NCBI GenBank assembly: GCA_963989385.1
Contig: OZ022501.1
Coordinates: forward strand, 21,538,102-21,602,101
Direction of reading: 5' to 3'
DNA length: 64,000 nucleotides
From: Ctena decussata
Lineage: Eukaryota > Mollusca > Bivalvia > Lucinida > Lucinidae
Numbering within the stretch: position 1 is the stretch's first letter; each line of letters begins with the position of its first letter. Of this stretch, positions 36,446 to 48,458 are shown piece after piece. Made by a program: the position numbers and the translations under genes. The notes beneath the pieces are model-generated. The model saw nothing but the letters and a program-made list of their open reading frames with translations, searched no databases and was not told where the DNA came from.

Positions 36446-36813
36446 AAATGGAATTGATTACTATCAAAACTTTATATCAGATTCTGGAGTTCTCAAGAAA
36501 TAGCTATAGAAGAAAACATTTAAGCCTTTACTGTTCATATACTGTGTTGAAATCTGCTCAAATAGAAGTTATAAAAAAGCATGAAACAAATATTTGTTGA
36601 AGTAGTATCATGACATCTCCATATTCACTTTTTCATGTCAAATACTATAACATTTTAATATTACCAAATTATTTCTTCAGAATTCAGTAGATATAAACTG
36701 GCCCATCTGAATTTGATAGGGAATATTCCAGCCGGTTGTCAATAGCGATGTTGGCTATTGACAACCGGTTGTCAATAGCGAACATTCGCTATTGACAACC
36801 GGTTGTCAATAGC

Positions 36814-37292
36814 CACTTTCTATGGGAAAATCCTGGGGCCGTCTTTCTTTCTTTCTTCCATTCACGCCTTAAGCCCCAAAGGGGACACAGACGGTGTACT
36901 TTTGTACACTCAGGTGTTGCAGGATGAAAGCCTACATGTAGCTATAGTAGGGATCTTTAACCTAAGGCGCTTGAAGTTTTATGCTATTAAATATCTTTCA
37001 ATGATGCAGCTAAACATCCAGCCTCCAGGCTATGAGCCATTTTGAAGAAATGGTCAGGTCGGCAAGCTTGCGTTCGGACGCCATTACGGTCTCCAGTTTC
37101 CTGTGTATCACCGTCGCACATCAACGTCAACAGGTTTTATTACGAGAAAATGAAGTGATTCTGCGGATAACGATCCTCTTAAATGTACAGCTTCCTACTC
37201 TGTCCAATCATCAAACAGCAAAATCCCAGATCAGACTGTGGGGATGCGCAAGCTTATCTGCATCTGTTTTGTTTGGAAAGTCATTACATGTA
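36814..37292. other. Spacer between two TIR elements
   Basis: Moderately GC-rich. A partial, decayed arm of the GAGCC MITE may lie at 37207-37265 (CCAGATCAGACTGTGGGGAT). Short ORFs at 36803-37322 overlap in two frames; neither is supported. Confidence 0.35.
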
Positions 37293-40200
37293 CAGTGCAC
37301 GCAACGTGAAGACTTGATCTGACACGCCCTTGCGAGAAATTTTAATCTTTTCCACGAAAGTTTAGTGGGGTTTTTGCGTGTGAAATGCGTGGGAGATGCG
37401 AGACACTCGCGAGATGAGTGACGTTAAACTCGCGAGAAAACAATTTCTTTTCACGCGAGACACGCAACTTTCGAGAGAAAGGATTAACTCCATGTATGCT
37501 CAGGTGAGTCAACGGCGCCAAACTTAATCGCGCGTGACGTGTGTTTTCGAGTGGAAAGGATTAACAATTTCTGTCAATTTCACAGGTCATTACATGTATA
37601 TGTTGTACAGGTAATTCATTTATAGTTTTACATTTGGCCTAAAAAAAAGTTGTGTGATTCTGGTTTCCAGACCGACTGGTCTTTTTGGCGACGACTGAAA
37701 AATTTTTAGCGGCAAAAATTACGATCGGCAATTTCCGCCATTCCGGAAATAACCAAAAGTGCCGAAATGACGCGTAAAGCATACCAGTTTGTCGCATTGT
37801 ATTTAATACTGCGCAGACTGATCCTAATATTTACTATTCATCTTCTGATGATTCAATGTGACACGTCCAGTCTTGTGCTCTGAGCGGCGTCCTTTGATGT
37901 CAAGACACGAGACTGACCTATAAACGTGCTGTGTTTACCGTATTTCAACAAATGCTACCGTCTTTACATTTTTTATGGCGAAGGCCCTGAATGCGTTCAG
38001 TCACCTTTGAATATGAATATAGATATTATTATGTTTATTAGTCCGAATACTTTGAGAATTTTTCCACGCAGCAGAATCAGTTTCGTTTTTCATATAGATA
38101 ATGTGATTTTGCCACGCAGAGTTCGGAATATAAAAACAAACTTCTCACCTCTTATTTTTCCTTCATTTTGATGCATTTTAAAAGTCCAAACACTTTACTA
38201 TTGATCCACGATGCAAAATTATATTTTCCATATTTCATGAATGAACTGATTAAGACGATGCAGCTGTGACGTATATTTTTAGCTGTCAAACCAACAGGTT
38301 TACAAATTTGCATAATTCAGCGAGTGGATTAAGTGGACGTCAATCACCTCTGAGACTGCCCATTTGCTACTAATTGTTGTCGCGTGCGCGTTTAATGGGA
38401 ACTTGACAGCTCTTACATCAGAAATTTATATTGGTTAATAGGTAAACCTTTCGGCACTTGCCACTAGCGGCTATATCTTTGAGTTCAAAAGCTGATCGAA
38501 ATGCTTTGATCTTTGTGACTGTTTTGACATGGGTTGGACTACTATCAGTGGCGGCTATTTTTTGTCTGTGAAAGAACTCCGTTTGCTACTAACTAAACTA
38601 TTAACAATTGTCTTTCAAACATAAGTCTCTTAGTGTTTCCCCTATAGAGGTATAGAAGGGCGCCGCGCCCTTCCCTCCCGCCATTCTGCCTTTAAAAAGG
38701 TTCCCTCTGCCCTGAAAAATAAGCCCCTTTTTCCCTCCTGAGAGAGATACCTTTTCTGTTGATAATCGCTATATGGCTATCCATCCGGTGAGATACACAC
38801 AGCTTTTTGACACTACACAGGGTATGTCTATAAATAGACTGTCCAGGTAATAATGTTTACCCACTTGTAAGAGTCATTGTCTGATAATTGCCATCACAGC
38901 TTGTGTACTTGCTTAATGGGCATTACCATATTTACTAGCAAAAGGATTAAAATTAGAAAATAAGAGCCTTAAAGAGGCCATCAAAAAATTAATTTATGGG
39001 TAACTAGATAATCATTACTTCTTTTTGTTTATTAAATTCATTTGATGTGTTTTCAATTTAAGTGTACATTATGCATTGTATGGGGGTGAAATGAAATAAA
39101 AGACAGTGCCTAAAATAAAAAAAAGAGAAACAGAACAATGCCAAAACAGAAAAAACAATGAATAAATAAAGTCAAAGAATAAAACAGTAAAAACTATATA
39201 GCACCATGTGTGGTGTAAACAGGTTAATGAAGCATTTTTATTATGTATGCACCATCTTTTGGGGCTGACAGGAGAAGATGATGTTTGAATGATTAATATC
39301 TTTTACAGCCCTTCTAGCAGTATTTCAGCCATTTGGAGCCAATGCAGTAATGAATGCAGTATTAAAGCTGAAATAATCCCTAGGCTCTTATCAGATCTTG
39401 CAGAACTCAGACCCTCAACTTCTAGATTGTAAACAGTTTAGCAGCTGGCCAGCTCAACTGGATGGCAGATGAGGATAAGATATGAGGCTCCATATAGGAA
39501 GAGCTTGACTGAAGGTAGAAAACACTGTGTCATCATACAGCAATTATGTGACCACAGGATGGTGAATGAAAGGGAGTGAGAGGCAAGAGATGGACAACAC
39601 AGTGATTAAAAACATATATACAGAAATCAGTTGCAGTAATGACCTCCTAGACCATAAATAAAAAAAATAATATTTTATTAATGCAGAACTTTATAATTAT
39701 TTTATCAGCTGAAACACACAGCAGTCTAAATAAAAAATAAACAATCTGCATGATACATGTAGCAATGTGGAAATTCATGTTTATATGATAAATACAGATG
39801 TTTTTTGAAAGTCGCGCGCACGTGTCGAATGCCCCTCTGCTTCCAGGCTACCCTGCCCCTTTTTCAGCTTACCCTGCCCCTTTTAGGAGTCTGGGGGAAA
39901 CACTATCTCTCTAATTAACTCGCCGCATAACTGCAACAAAATTACGCTGATCATGATTGTTTTATCAACCCATCCTTAATTCGTGAATGTAAATACCGTA
40001 GTCAAACAATGCTTGCGTTGAGGATGCGATCAATTAGGTTATTCACGCACGCTTACAATGTATTAATTGAACCGTTATCAGTGCCGAAAAAAAATACATT
40101 GCGAAATCATATGCCTTGTCTGTAAAGGTACATGTACTTATAGAAACTTGCATTTACTGTCCCAAAATTCCACGCGTGATGCGAGAAAGTTTCTCGCATA

Positions 40201-40398
40201 CATCCTTCTATGAATTTCAAATGAAATGCGAGGAATTTTCTTGCGTGGAACGTGGGGATTTTCAAACACGCGAGGAAGTTTAGTGTGAAATGCGTGAGAG
40301 TTGCGAGAGAATCTCGTGGATTTTAATCCCTTCCTCGCGATTTTGAGTGTCACGCGAGAGCGTGTCGAATCAAGTCTTTCTTCACGTTGCGTGTACTG
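37293..40398. mobile_element. TA-flanked CAGT...ACTG element, 3.1 kb
   Basis: CAGTGCACGCAACGTGAAGA at 37293 is mirrored by TTCACGTTGCGTGTACTG ending at 40398, with TA outside each end (37291-37292, 40399-40400). Inverted similarity continues through GACTTGAT and the CACGCGAGA-rich subterminal zones (37320-37520, 40150-40370). Ends and TA duplications fit a Tc1/mariner-type element. No transposase ORF remains. It contains a second element at 38631-39905. Confidence 0.7.
38631..39905. mobile_element. hAT-like element nested in the TA element
   Basis: TAGTGTTTCCCC at 38631 and GGGGGAAACACTA ending at 39905 are inverted ends like the CAGTGTTTCC ends of hAT transposons. TCTCT occurs just outside both ends, but an exact 8-bp duplication is not clear. 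Next to the left end is GAAGGGCGCCGCGCCCTTC, itself a palindrome. About 1.27 kb, no transposase, so non-autonomous. Confidence 0.6.
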
Positions 40399-40400
40399 TA

Positions 40401-40969
40401 GGCCTCAGTCAACAAATGAAAATTTTACGCCCATGTTACTGGGTAGGTTTGAGGTTGTTGACATGAACGTCATGTCATTTTCATCATGTTTGTTTGAAGT
40501 TTTCACTCATAAGAAACGTTTTGACTGAAATTAGGACAAACAAAATATTGTAAAGACATGGAAACAGTGATTCAACGCCATTGGTCATATCTAAAAGAGT
40601 AATTGAATGATTTCGCTGATGCGTCGTTTTCAAAGCGTACAAGCACATGCTCAACTTTGGCGCAGCACAGTAAACCGGAAACTGGACACCGTAATGGCGA
40701 CGAGATTGGCTGGCAAATTTTTAATTCAGGATTACAGCACCGCATAGACCATAACTGAGCAACTTGATCAGGTTTATAGATACATTTTGAAACAATGTTT
40801 ACAGGCAAGAAGTTTGCTTTTGTTGGGGTGTTTCTAACTAGCAGTTTTAGCATTCAAAAATCAACGCAATTTTGCTTGCATACCTGGCCATTTCTTACGA
40901 AATGGCATATAGACTGTGTCAAGTTTAAAGGGTTTTTTTTAGCCTAGAACTTCACGCGCCTGTGCTTTA
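40401..40969. other. Spacer, no supported gene
   Basis: Contains CCGGAAACTGGACACCGTA followed by an ATG at 40693 on the plus strand, which looks promoter-like. The frame stops after 17 codons with no GT donor before the stop, so no gene is called. Confidence 0.35.
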
Positions 40970-41182
40970 ACCTGCACAGAGGATGACTCTCCCTGCACAG
41001 GGGCCTCCAGTTAACGTCCTGATCTGAAGGACGGCTCACTTGTAAGCATCATCCCTGCAAATGATGCTAGAAAAACGCCATCGGACATAGGAAAATTTTG
41101 CCTCTGTGAGGATGGAACCCACAACCTCTGGCTTCAGAGTCAAGTGCACTAACCACTGAGCTTTCTAAGAGATGTGGCCTGC
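40970..41182 (-). mobile_element. tRNA-derived SINE
   Basis: On the minus strand, AAGCTCAGTGGTTAGTGC (A box) and GAGGTTGTGGGTTCCATCC (B box) sit in a tRNA-like head at about 41095-41180. The body has GCATCATTTGCAGGGATGAT and GTGCAGGTTAAAG towards the tail. A different family from the SINE at 25315. Confidence 0.65.
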
Positions 41183-42669
41183 ATCTTTCCCTCCCCCAGC
41201 CACACACCCACGGTATTATTCAAGGGATTCAGCAAAAGGTGCTCCTCATGCCTGACTTAGGACTAGATTGGCGTGAGCAACAGATTTAGGGAGGCCTTAG
41301 ATTTTGTAAATTTTTTGCACGAGTCTCGACTCTCGTGCAACAAATTACGTGACCCGCCGAGAAAAAATCAACGCACCTTTCGCATCGGAAGCCTCCCCGC
41401 TCATATCAACGCAACAGTCATTCAAACGAGGACCGGCTCCTTCAATTCAATTTGAATTGATATTTTATCTGCATATGCTCACTCGATATTGAAAATTACA
41501 GATTCTTTTGTTCAGAGTGAAAAAGACGATCACAAAAACATGTCCGTCGCATAAATTTTCAAGTCACGCGATTTCTCGCGAGATAGCTTCAGTCCTGACT
41601 AAAACCCCTTACCATACTGGTCCGCTTAAACACCGAAACCCCTCCTGGGTTGTAAACTAGTTAGTGGCATACTTATTAGCAGCCTTTTCCCGTTGAATAG
41701 TATATCACACATTGGTAATGTTATGAACCATTTGGCAATCACGATCCATTTGGCAATTTTTCAGCATTCCCAATTTGGGCACTCCATTTTAAAATAGGCG
41801 GTCCCGTCTCTTGTGCCAGAACGGGAGAAGAACGGGGAAAAACTTTCACGGGAAAGAAACTTTCATACTTAATTAATTAGTGTGAAGACGAGTGCGTTAG
41901 AAATCATACGAAAAATGCATAGCTGATAATAATCGGCTTAAATTCGGTTGCTAAAACACACCGGAATATACCAAACCACACCGGAATACACACCAAATAT
42001 ACTTCGTTATTTACCAAAATACACTTTGATATTAAAATATACTTAATACTATCAAAAACTGTTGTTATTTAGCAAATACTGCATGTATATGCTAGCAAGT
42101 GATTGACCCAACCCAGCTTGCAATCTGCAAAATGATACCCCATACGTTAGTCTATTTATTCTCACTTCCGATCCAAAAATAAAAAACTATGAGATGGAAT
42201 AGTGCTTATAATACCTATTCTGGTAATATTAAAGTTTAATTTAATAACAATAATGTATGTTTCAGTGTATTACGGTAGCAAGGTGTATTCCGGTATTTCT
42301 AGTATCCCTGCTTTTTTTAGGAAATTTACCACTCCGACTAGCATTGAACCGTATAAGGCTGAAACTTTGATAACAGCGAACATTCTATTTCAACAACCAA
42401 AACTTTTATTAAAACTAAATTCCGGTTCCGCCGTCACTACCATGTATACTCATGAATACCTTTTTAAAGGATTAAACGGTTCAGTAGCTATAGGATGGGG
42501 AACTTAAGTAAAGATCTCATTTGACAAATATAGCTAGACTGTTGACTAGTACCCTGAAGTCCAAAGGCTTGTTTCGAGATATGTTGGTGAGACATGATCG
42601 CTCAATATATGCAGTTTGACACCAGCATAATACCTGTGAACGCCGGTCTGATTCCGGCCTGCTTAGAAA

Positions 42670-44555
42670 CACTCACCATACTCCCAGAAGCATGTCATGG
42701 AAAACCGGTCTAATACCTACCTGCTCAGACACACTCTCCACACTATTTGCAAACTTGTTGATGAACACCGACCTAATACCTACCTGCTGAGACACCCTCA
42801 ACCCACTACCTAGTATCATATAGTTGAACACCGGTCTAATACCTACCTGCTCAGAAACACTCTCCGCACTACTTAGAAACTTGTTGATGAACACCGGCCT
42901 AATACCTGCCTGCTGAGACACCCTCAACTCACTTCCTAGCATCATATCGTTGAACACCGGTCTAATACCTACCTGCTCAGACACTCTCCGCATTACTCAG
43001 AAACTTGATGATGAACACCGGCTAATACCTACCTGCTGATATACCCTCATCCCACTACCTAGTATCATATCCTTGAACACCGGTCCAATACTTGCCTGCT
43101 CAGACATACTCTCCGCACTATTTAGAAACTTGTTGATGAACACCGGCCTAATACCTACCTCCTGAGACACTCTCATCCCACTACTTAGGATCATATTGTT
43201 GAACACCGGTCTAATACCTACCAGCTCAGACACACTCTCCGCACTACTTAGAAACTTGTTGATGAATACGGCCTAATACCTGCCTGCTTAGACACCCTAA
43301 ACTCACTACCAAGTATCATATTGTTGAACACCGGTCTAATACCTACCTTGTCAGACACACTCTCCGCACTACTCAGAAACTTGTTGATGAACACCGGCTA
43401 ATAACTACCTGCTGAGACACCCTCATTTCACTACCTAGTATCATATCCTTGAACACCGGTCCAATACTTGCCTGCTCAGACACACTCTCCGCACTACTTA
43501 GAAACTTATTGATGAACACCGGCCTAATACCTACCTCCTGAGACACTCTCATCCCATTACTTAGGATCATATTGTTGAACACCGGTCTAATACCTACCTG
43601 CTATGACACACTCTCCACATTACTAAGAAACTTGTTGATGAACACTGGCCTAATACCTGTCTGCTGAGGCACCCTCAACACACTACCTAGTATCATATCA
43701 ATGAACACCGGTCTAATACCTACCTTCTCAGACACACTCTCCACACTACTTAGAAACTTGTTGATGAACAATGGCCTAATGCCTACCTGCTCAGACACAC
43801 TATTCCCGCTACATAGTATCATATCATTGAACACCGGTCTAAATTTGCCTGCTCAGACACACTCTCCACACTTTTTAGAAACTTGTTGATGAACACCGGC
43901 CTAATACCTACCTGCTGAGTTGCCTTCATCCCACTACCTAGTATCATATCGTTGAACATCAGTCTAATACCTACCTGCTCAGACACTCTCCGCACTACTC
44001 AGAAACTTGTTGATGAACACCGGTTAATACCTACCTGCTTAGACACCCCACTACTTAATATCATATCCTTGAACACCGGTCCAATACTTGCCTGCTCAGA
44101 CACACTCTCCGCACTATTTAGAAACTTGTTGATGAACACCGGCTTAATACCTACCTCCCGAGACACTCTCATCCTACCTAGTATCATATTGTTGAACACC
44201 GGTCTAATACCTACCTGCTCAGACACACTCTCTTCACTACTTAAAAACTTGTTGATGAATACCGGCCTAATACTTGCCTGCTGAGACACCCACAACCCAC
44301 TACCTAGTATCATATCAATGAACACCGGTCTAATACCTACCTTGTCAGACACACTCTCCGCACTACTCAGAAACTTGTTGATGAACACCAGCCTAATATC
44401 TCCTGCTAAGACACCCTCATTTCACTACCTAGTATCATATCGTTGAACACCGGTCTAATACCTACCTGCTCAGAAACACTCTCCGCACTACTTAGAAACT
44501 TGATGATGAATACCGGCCTAATACCTGCCTGCTGAGACACCCTCAACCCATTTGT
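42670..44555. repeat. 126-bp satellite array, left TIR
   Basis: The unit is two related halves of about 60 and 66 bp: GTTGAACACCGGTCTAATAC...CTCAGACACACTCTCCGCAC, then GTTGATGAACACCGGCCTAA...GAGACACCCTCAACCCACT. GTTGAACACCGG at 42823 and 42949 fixes the period at 126 bp. Since 126 = 3 x 42, minus-strand frames stay open over several units (VGIRPVFINKF and VGIRPVFNDMILG motifs), but one-base indels break the frame repeatedly, so a protein is not called. Confidence 0.85.
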
Positions 44556-47060
44556 ACCCAATGCAAAGACAGGGAAATTTGTCTTTTAAATGATTGCAAA
44601 TGTTGAAGGGGACATGTTTTATACATCATATGTTTTCTTCAACATTGAATTTTTGAAAAATTTAAAAATTCCAAATTGGACAGGCGATCCATTTAGGAAT
44701 ATTCAGTAAAAAAATCCGTATGTACCCATTTCAATGCCAAGACAGGGAAATTTGTCTTTTAAATGATTGCAAATGTTGTAGGGAGCATGTTTTATACATC
44801 ATGTGTTTTCTTCAACATTGAAATTTTTGAAAAATTTAAAAATTCCAAATTGGACAGGCGATCCATTTGGGAATATTCAGTAAAAAATCCGTATGTACCC
44901 ATTTCAATGCCAAGGCAGGGAGTTCTATCTTCTAGATGTCTTCAATATTGTAGGGAACAGGTTTTATACTACATTTATATTCTTCAAAATTCAATTATTG
45001 GAAAAATTAAAAAATTGCAAATTGGACAGGCGATCTATTTGGGAATAATCAGCTAAAAATCCATATGTACCCATTTCAATGCCAAGACATGGAAGTTTGT
45101 ATTTTAAATGATTGCAAATGTTCTAGGGAACATGTTTAATACATCATGTGTTTTCTTCAACATTTCATTTTTGAAAAATTTAAAAACTGCAAATTGGACA
45201 GGCGATCCATTTGGGAATATTCAGCTAAAAATCCATATGTACCCATTTCAATGCCAAGACAGGGAAATTTATCTTTTAAATGATTGCAAATGTTGTAGGG
45301 AACAGGTTTTATACATCATGTGTTTTCTTCAACATTGAAAATTTTGAATATTTTAAAAATTCCATATTGGACAGGCGATCCATATGGGAATATTCAGTAA
45401 AAAATCCGTATGTATCAATTTCAATGCCAATACAGGGAGTTCTATCTTCTAAATGACTTCAATGTTGTAGGGAACAGGTTTTATACTACATTTATTTTCT
45501 TCAACATTGAATTATTGGAAAAATAAAAAATTGCAAATTGGACAGGCGATCCATTTGGGAATATTCAGCTAAAAATCCATATGTACCCAATTCAATGCCA
45601 AGACATGGAAATTTGTCTTTTAAATGATTGCCAATGTTGAAGGGAACATGTTTTATACATCATGTGTTTTCATCAACATTGAAATTTTTGAAAATTTTAA
45701 AAATTCCAAATTGGACAGGCGATCCATTTGGGAATATTCAGTAAAAAATCCGTATGTACCCATTTCAATGCCAAGACAGGGAGTTCTATCTTCTAAATGA
45801 CTTCAATGTTGTAGGGAACAGGTTTTATACTACATTTATATTATCAACATTGATTTTTTGGAAAAATTTAAAAATTGCCAATTGGACGTCGATCCATTTG
45901 GGAATATTCAGCTAAAAATCCATATGTACCCAATTCAATGCCAAGACATGGAAATTTGTCTTTTAAATGATTGCAAATGTTGAAGGGAACATGTTTTATA
46001 CATCATGTGTTTTCTTCAACATTGAAATTTTTGAAAATTTTAAAAATTCCAAATTAGACAGGCGATCCATATGGGAATATTTAGTAAAAAATCCGTATGT
46101 ACCCACTTCAATGCCAAGACAGGGAGTTCTATCTTCTAAATGACTTCAATGTTACAGGGAACACGTTTTATACTACATTTATATGTACCCATTTCAATGC
46201 CAAGACAGGAAAATTTGTCTTTTAAATGATTGCAAATGTTCTAGGGAACATGTTTTATACATCATATGTTTTCTTGAACATTAAATTTTTGAAAATTTTA
46301 AAAATTCCATATTGGACAGGCGATCCATTCGGGAATATTCAGTAAAAAATCTGTATGTACCCATTTCAAAGCCAAGACAGGGAGTTCTTTCTTCTAAATG
46401 ACTTCAATGTTGTAGGGAACAGGTTTTATACTACATCTATATTCTTTAACATTGAATTTTTGGAAAATATAAAAATTGCAAATTGGACAGGCGATCCATT
46501 TGGGAATATTCAGCTAAAAATCCATATGTACCCATTTCAATGCCAAGACAGGGAAATCTGTCTTTCAAATGATTGCAAATGTTGTACGGAACATGTTTTA
46601 TACATTATGTGTTTTCTTCAACATTGAATTTTTGAAAATTTTAAAAATTTCAAATTGGACAGGCGATCCATTTGGGAATATTCAGTAAAAAATCCGTATG
46701 TACCCATTTCAATGCCAAGACAGGGAGTTCTATCTTCTAAATGACTTCAATGTTGTAGGGAACAGGTTTTATACTACATTTATATTCTTTAACATTGGAT
46801 TTTTGGAAAAATTTAAAAATTGCAAATTGGACAGGCGATCCATTTGGGAATATTCAGCTAAAAATCCATATGTACCCATTTCAATGCCAAGACAGGGAAA
46901 TCTGTCTTTCAAATGATTGCAAATGTTGTACGGAACATGTTTATACATTATGTGTTTTCTTCAACATTGAATTTTTGAAAATTTTAAAAATTTCAAATTG
47001 GATAGGCGATTCATTTTGGAGTATTCTGTAGAAAATCCATATGTACCCATTTCAATGCCA
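44556..47060. repeat. ~172-bp satellite array
   Basis: Units contain TTGGACAGGCGATCCATTTG, then GGGAATATTCAG, then CATTTCAATGCCAAGACAGG. Two alternating subtypes (TTGTCTTTTAAATGATTGC and TTCTATCTTCTAAATGACTT) suggest a dimeric higher-order unit of about 340 bp. Starts at 44584 and 44757 give a 173-bp spacing; about 14-15 copies. Non-coding; the short ORFs are frame shadows of the repeat. Confidence 0.85.
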
Positions 47061-47655
47061 ATTGGGACCGGAGCCTTTTTGTCTGTTGCTTGGTCCACCG
47101 GGGCTCAACTGGTGACCTTCTTTTGCTTCAGATTTCCAGTGGGGTTGTTTGGCAGGACAGGGATCTCCACCTGTCAGACGGCCCGTTGTATCTGTTGAGT
47201 CCTCGTCTTTGCTTCTTCATGGTGTTGAAATTTGATTTATGTGTTTACCGTGATGATTCATTGACGAGTTAGAGGGTTATCATGCGAACCGAACAACCAA
47301 CTAAATGTTTTGTACCATTTCAGAAACTGAGGGTGAGGTTGGGCCTGTAAAATCGATTTAAGCCCCCCAGTAATTCATTACTGACCGTTCCAAGGCGGTA
47401 GTTCTGTTGTGGTTCTTTGTTGCCTGTTTTTGGTGTCAGAGTTTCTGTGATGTTTTACCTTATGTATGTTATTATTATTTTTGGTTCGGTTTGGGTTGCT
47501 GAGTGGCCACCTTTTGGGAACAAGCTGCTCACTCGGTTGGCCATATATTCTCTGTATCTTGATTATTTGTAATCTTAGTTGTTTCCAACTATGGTTTGAG
47601 GGCTGGATTTGGATTTTGATTGTTTCAGTTCCTGGTCTTTGCATACTTTTTACTT
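47061..47655. mobile_element. Unidentified insertion in the 172-bp satellite
   Basis: About 595 bp of unrelated sequence lies between CATTTCAATGCCAA and TTCTAAATGACTTCAAATG of the array; the array resumes for one unit (47656-47860). It includes GATTTAAGCCCCCCAGTAAT and GAGTGGCCACCTTTTGGGAA; the latter resembles GAGTTGCCACCTATTTGGGA at about 30703. It may be a LINE or SINE fragment; neither ends nor ORF settle this. Confidence 0.5.
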
Positions 47656-47860
47656 CTAAATGACTTCAAATGTTGTACGGAACAGGTTTTATACATCATT
47701 TATTTCCTTCAACATTGAATTTTTTGAAAAATTTAAAAATTCCCAATTGGACAGGCGATCCATTTGGAAATATTCACTTAAAAATTCATATGTACCACTT
47801 TTAATGCCGAGACAGGGGAATCTGTCTTCTAAATGACTGCAAATGTTGTACTGTATCTGT

Positions 47861-48134
47861 TTTGTAGGTAGTAGGTAGTTTTTTTTTCTTTTTTAATTTC
47901 TGCCATCTCCTTTATATTCTGAGATAAAGTTGCTGCTCTGCTTATCAATTTTCAATGACATTTATTGCATTCCAAAATGTGATTAGAATTTGCAGTAGCA
48001 GCAATTTTGTCTTATTATTACAAGAAGGAGAACTCTAGGGATGAGATAAGAGGAATTTTAGCCCTTTCATCAGTATTTCAGTGAACTGAGTACGGATTGC
48101 CGATAGGCATTTTGAAGTGGCCTGACAAGCAGTT
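47861..48134. other. Spacer before the cargo ORF
   Basis: AT-rich sequence between the last 172-bp satellite unit and the 107-codon ORF. Any 3' UTR of the minus-strand ORF would lie here. AATAAA is not obvious on that strand. Confidence 0.3.
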
Positions 48135-48458
48135 TCAGAGGAAAAAAAGATCAGTCAGCCTCGGGGATGGCAGAACGTAACCTATAGAAGTGCTCAAAAG
48201 AATGAGCCAAAGTTCTCTTTCAGACGACTGAAGGATGAGTTGCGACAAGGACACCGCTATGATACCGTAAACAAGGATGACCTGTGTCATGTAGGTCACT
48301 TGATTCTTTGGTACGCGAGCGCCGCACCAGCGCCAGTCGTTGGCCGCTACAGGACAAACGTTGGACTTGTCAGTCACGTTATTTTCATCATTGGACTTGC
48401 TACGCGTCAGCAGGTGTTCGCTGATCCCAGCCTCTGTATCTTCGCTTCTCATTGTCAT
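48135..48458 (-). CDS. Small two-helix membrane protein, unknown function
   Basis: Intact single-exon ORF of 107 codons plus TGA. The N-terminal ~40 residues are polar and acidic (MTMRSEDTEAG, NDENNVTD). Then comes DWRWCGARVPKNQ, then a hydrophobic stretch at residues 56-76 (core QVILVYGIIAVSLSQLIL) and a second at 82-97 (ELWLILLSTSIGYVLPSP), separated by a short polar turn. No signal peptide is evident; a hairpin membrane protein with cytosolic N-terminus is plausible. From general memory the pattern (basic-VP, helix, short loop with LW, helix ending GYxLPxP) resembles small uncharacterised proteins of marine invertebrates; this was not checked. Higher GC and CpG than the surrounding satellites and the only intact ORF in the ~9-kb TIR element, so it may be cargo. 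The start could also be residue 3. Confidence 0.6.
   Translation of the reverse strand: MTMRSEDTEAGISEHLLTRSKSNDENNVTDKSNVCPVAANDWRWCGARVPKNQVTYMTQVILVYGIIAVSLSQLILQSSERELWLILLSTSIGYVLPSPRLTDLFFL

Larger units (their letters stand above)
33060..36813. mobile_element. 3.75-kb element with palindrome-built TIRs
   Basis: The left end (33060-about 33305) and the inverted right end (about 36568-36813) match over about 245 bp. The outer part of each is a 34-bp period (starts 33060, 33094, 33128) whose unit is itself a palindrome, GCTATTGACAACC/GGTTGTCAATAGC, joined by GAATGTTC, also near-palindromic. Inside are five copies of a ~100-125 bp repeat with CAGGAGTAGTCTGATCAGG, a nested MITE, and other repeats. 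No transposase-like ORF is seen. No clear target duplication was identified, so the superfamily is open. Confidence 0.8.

Noticed and set aside
40693..40746. Plus-strand ATG behind a CCGGAA motif as a gene start
   Set aside because: The frame stops after 17 codons and no GT donor precedes the stop.
42673..44388. Several ORFs of 60-129 codons as a repeat-protein gene
   Set aside because: Frame is broken by single-base indels between units and no start, splice or flanking coding signal exists. Kept only as a satellite with an observation about its 42-codon period.
42670..47060. CRISPR-like array
   Set aside because: These are contiguous satellites without unique spacers in an animal genome.
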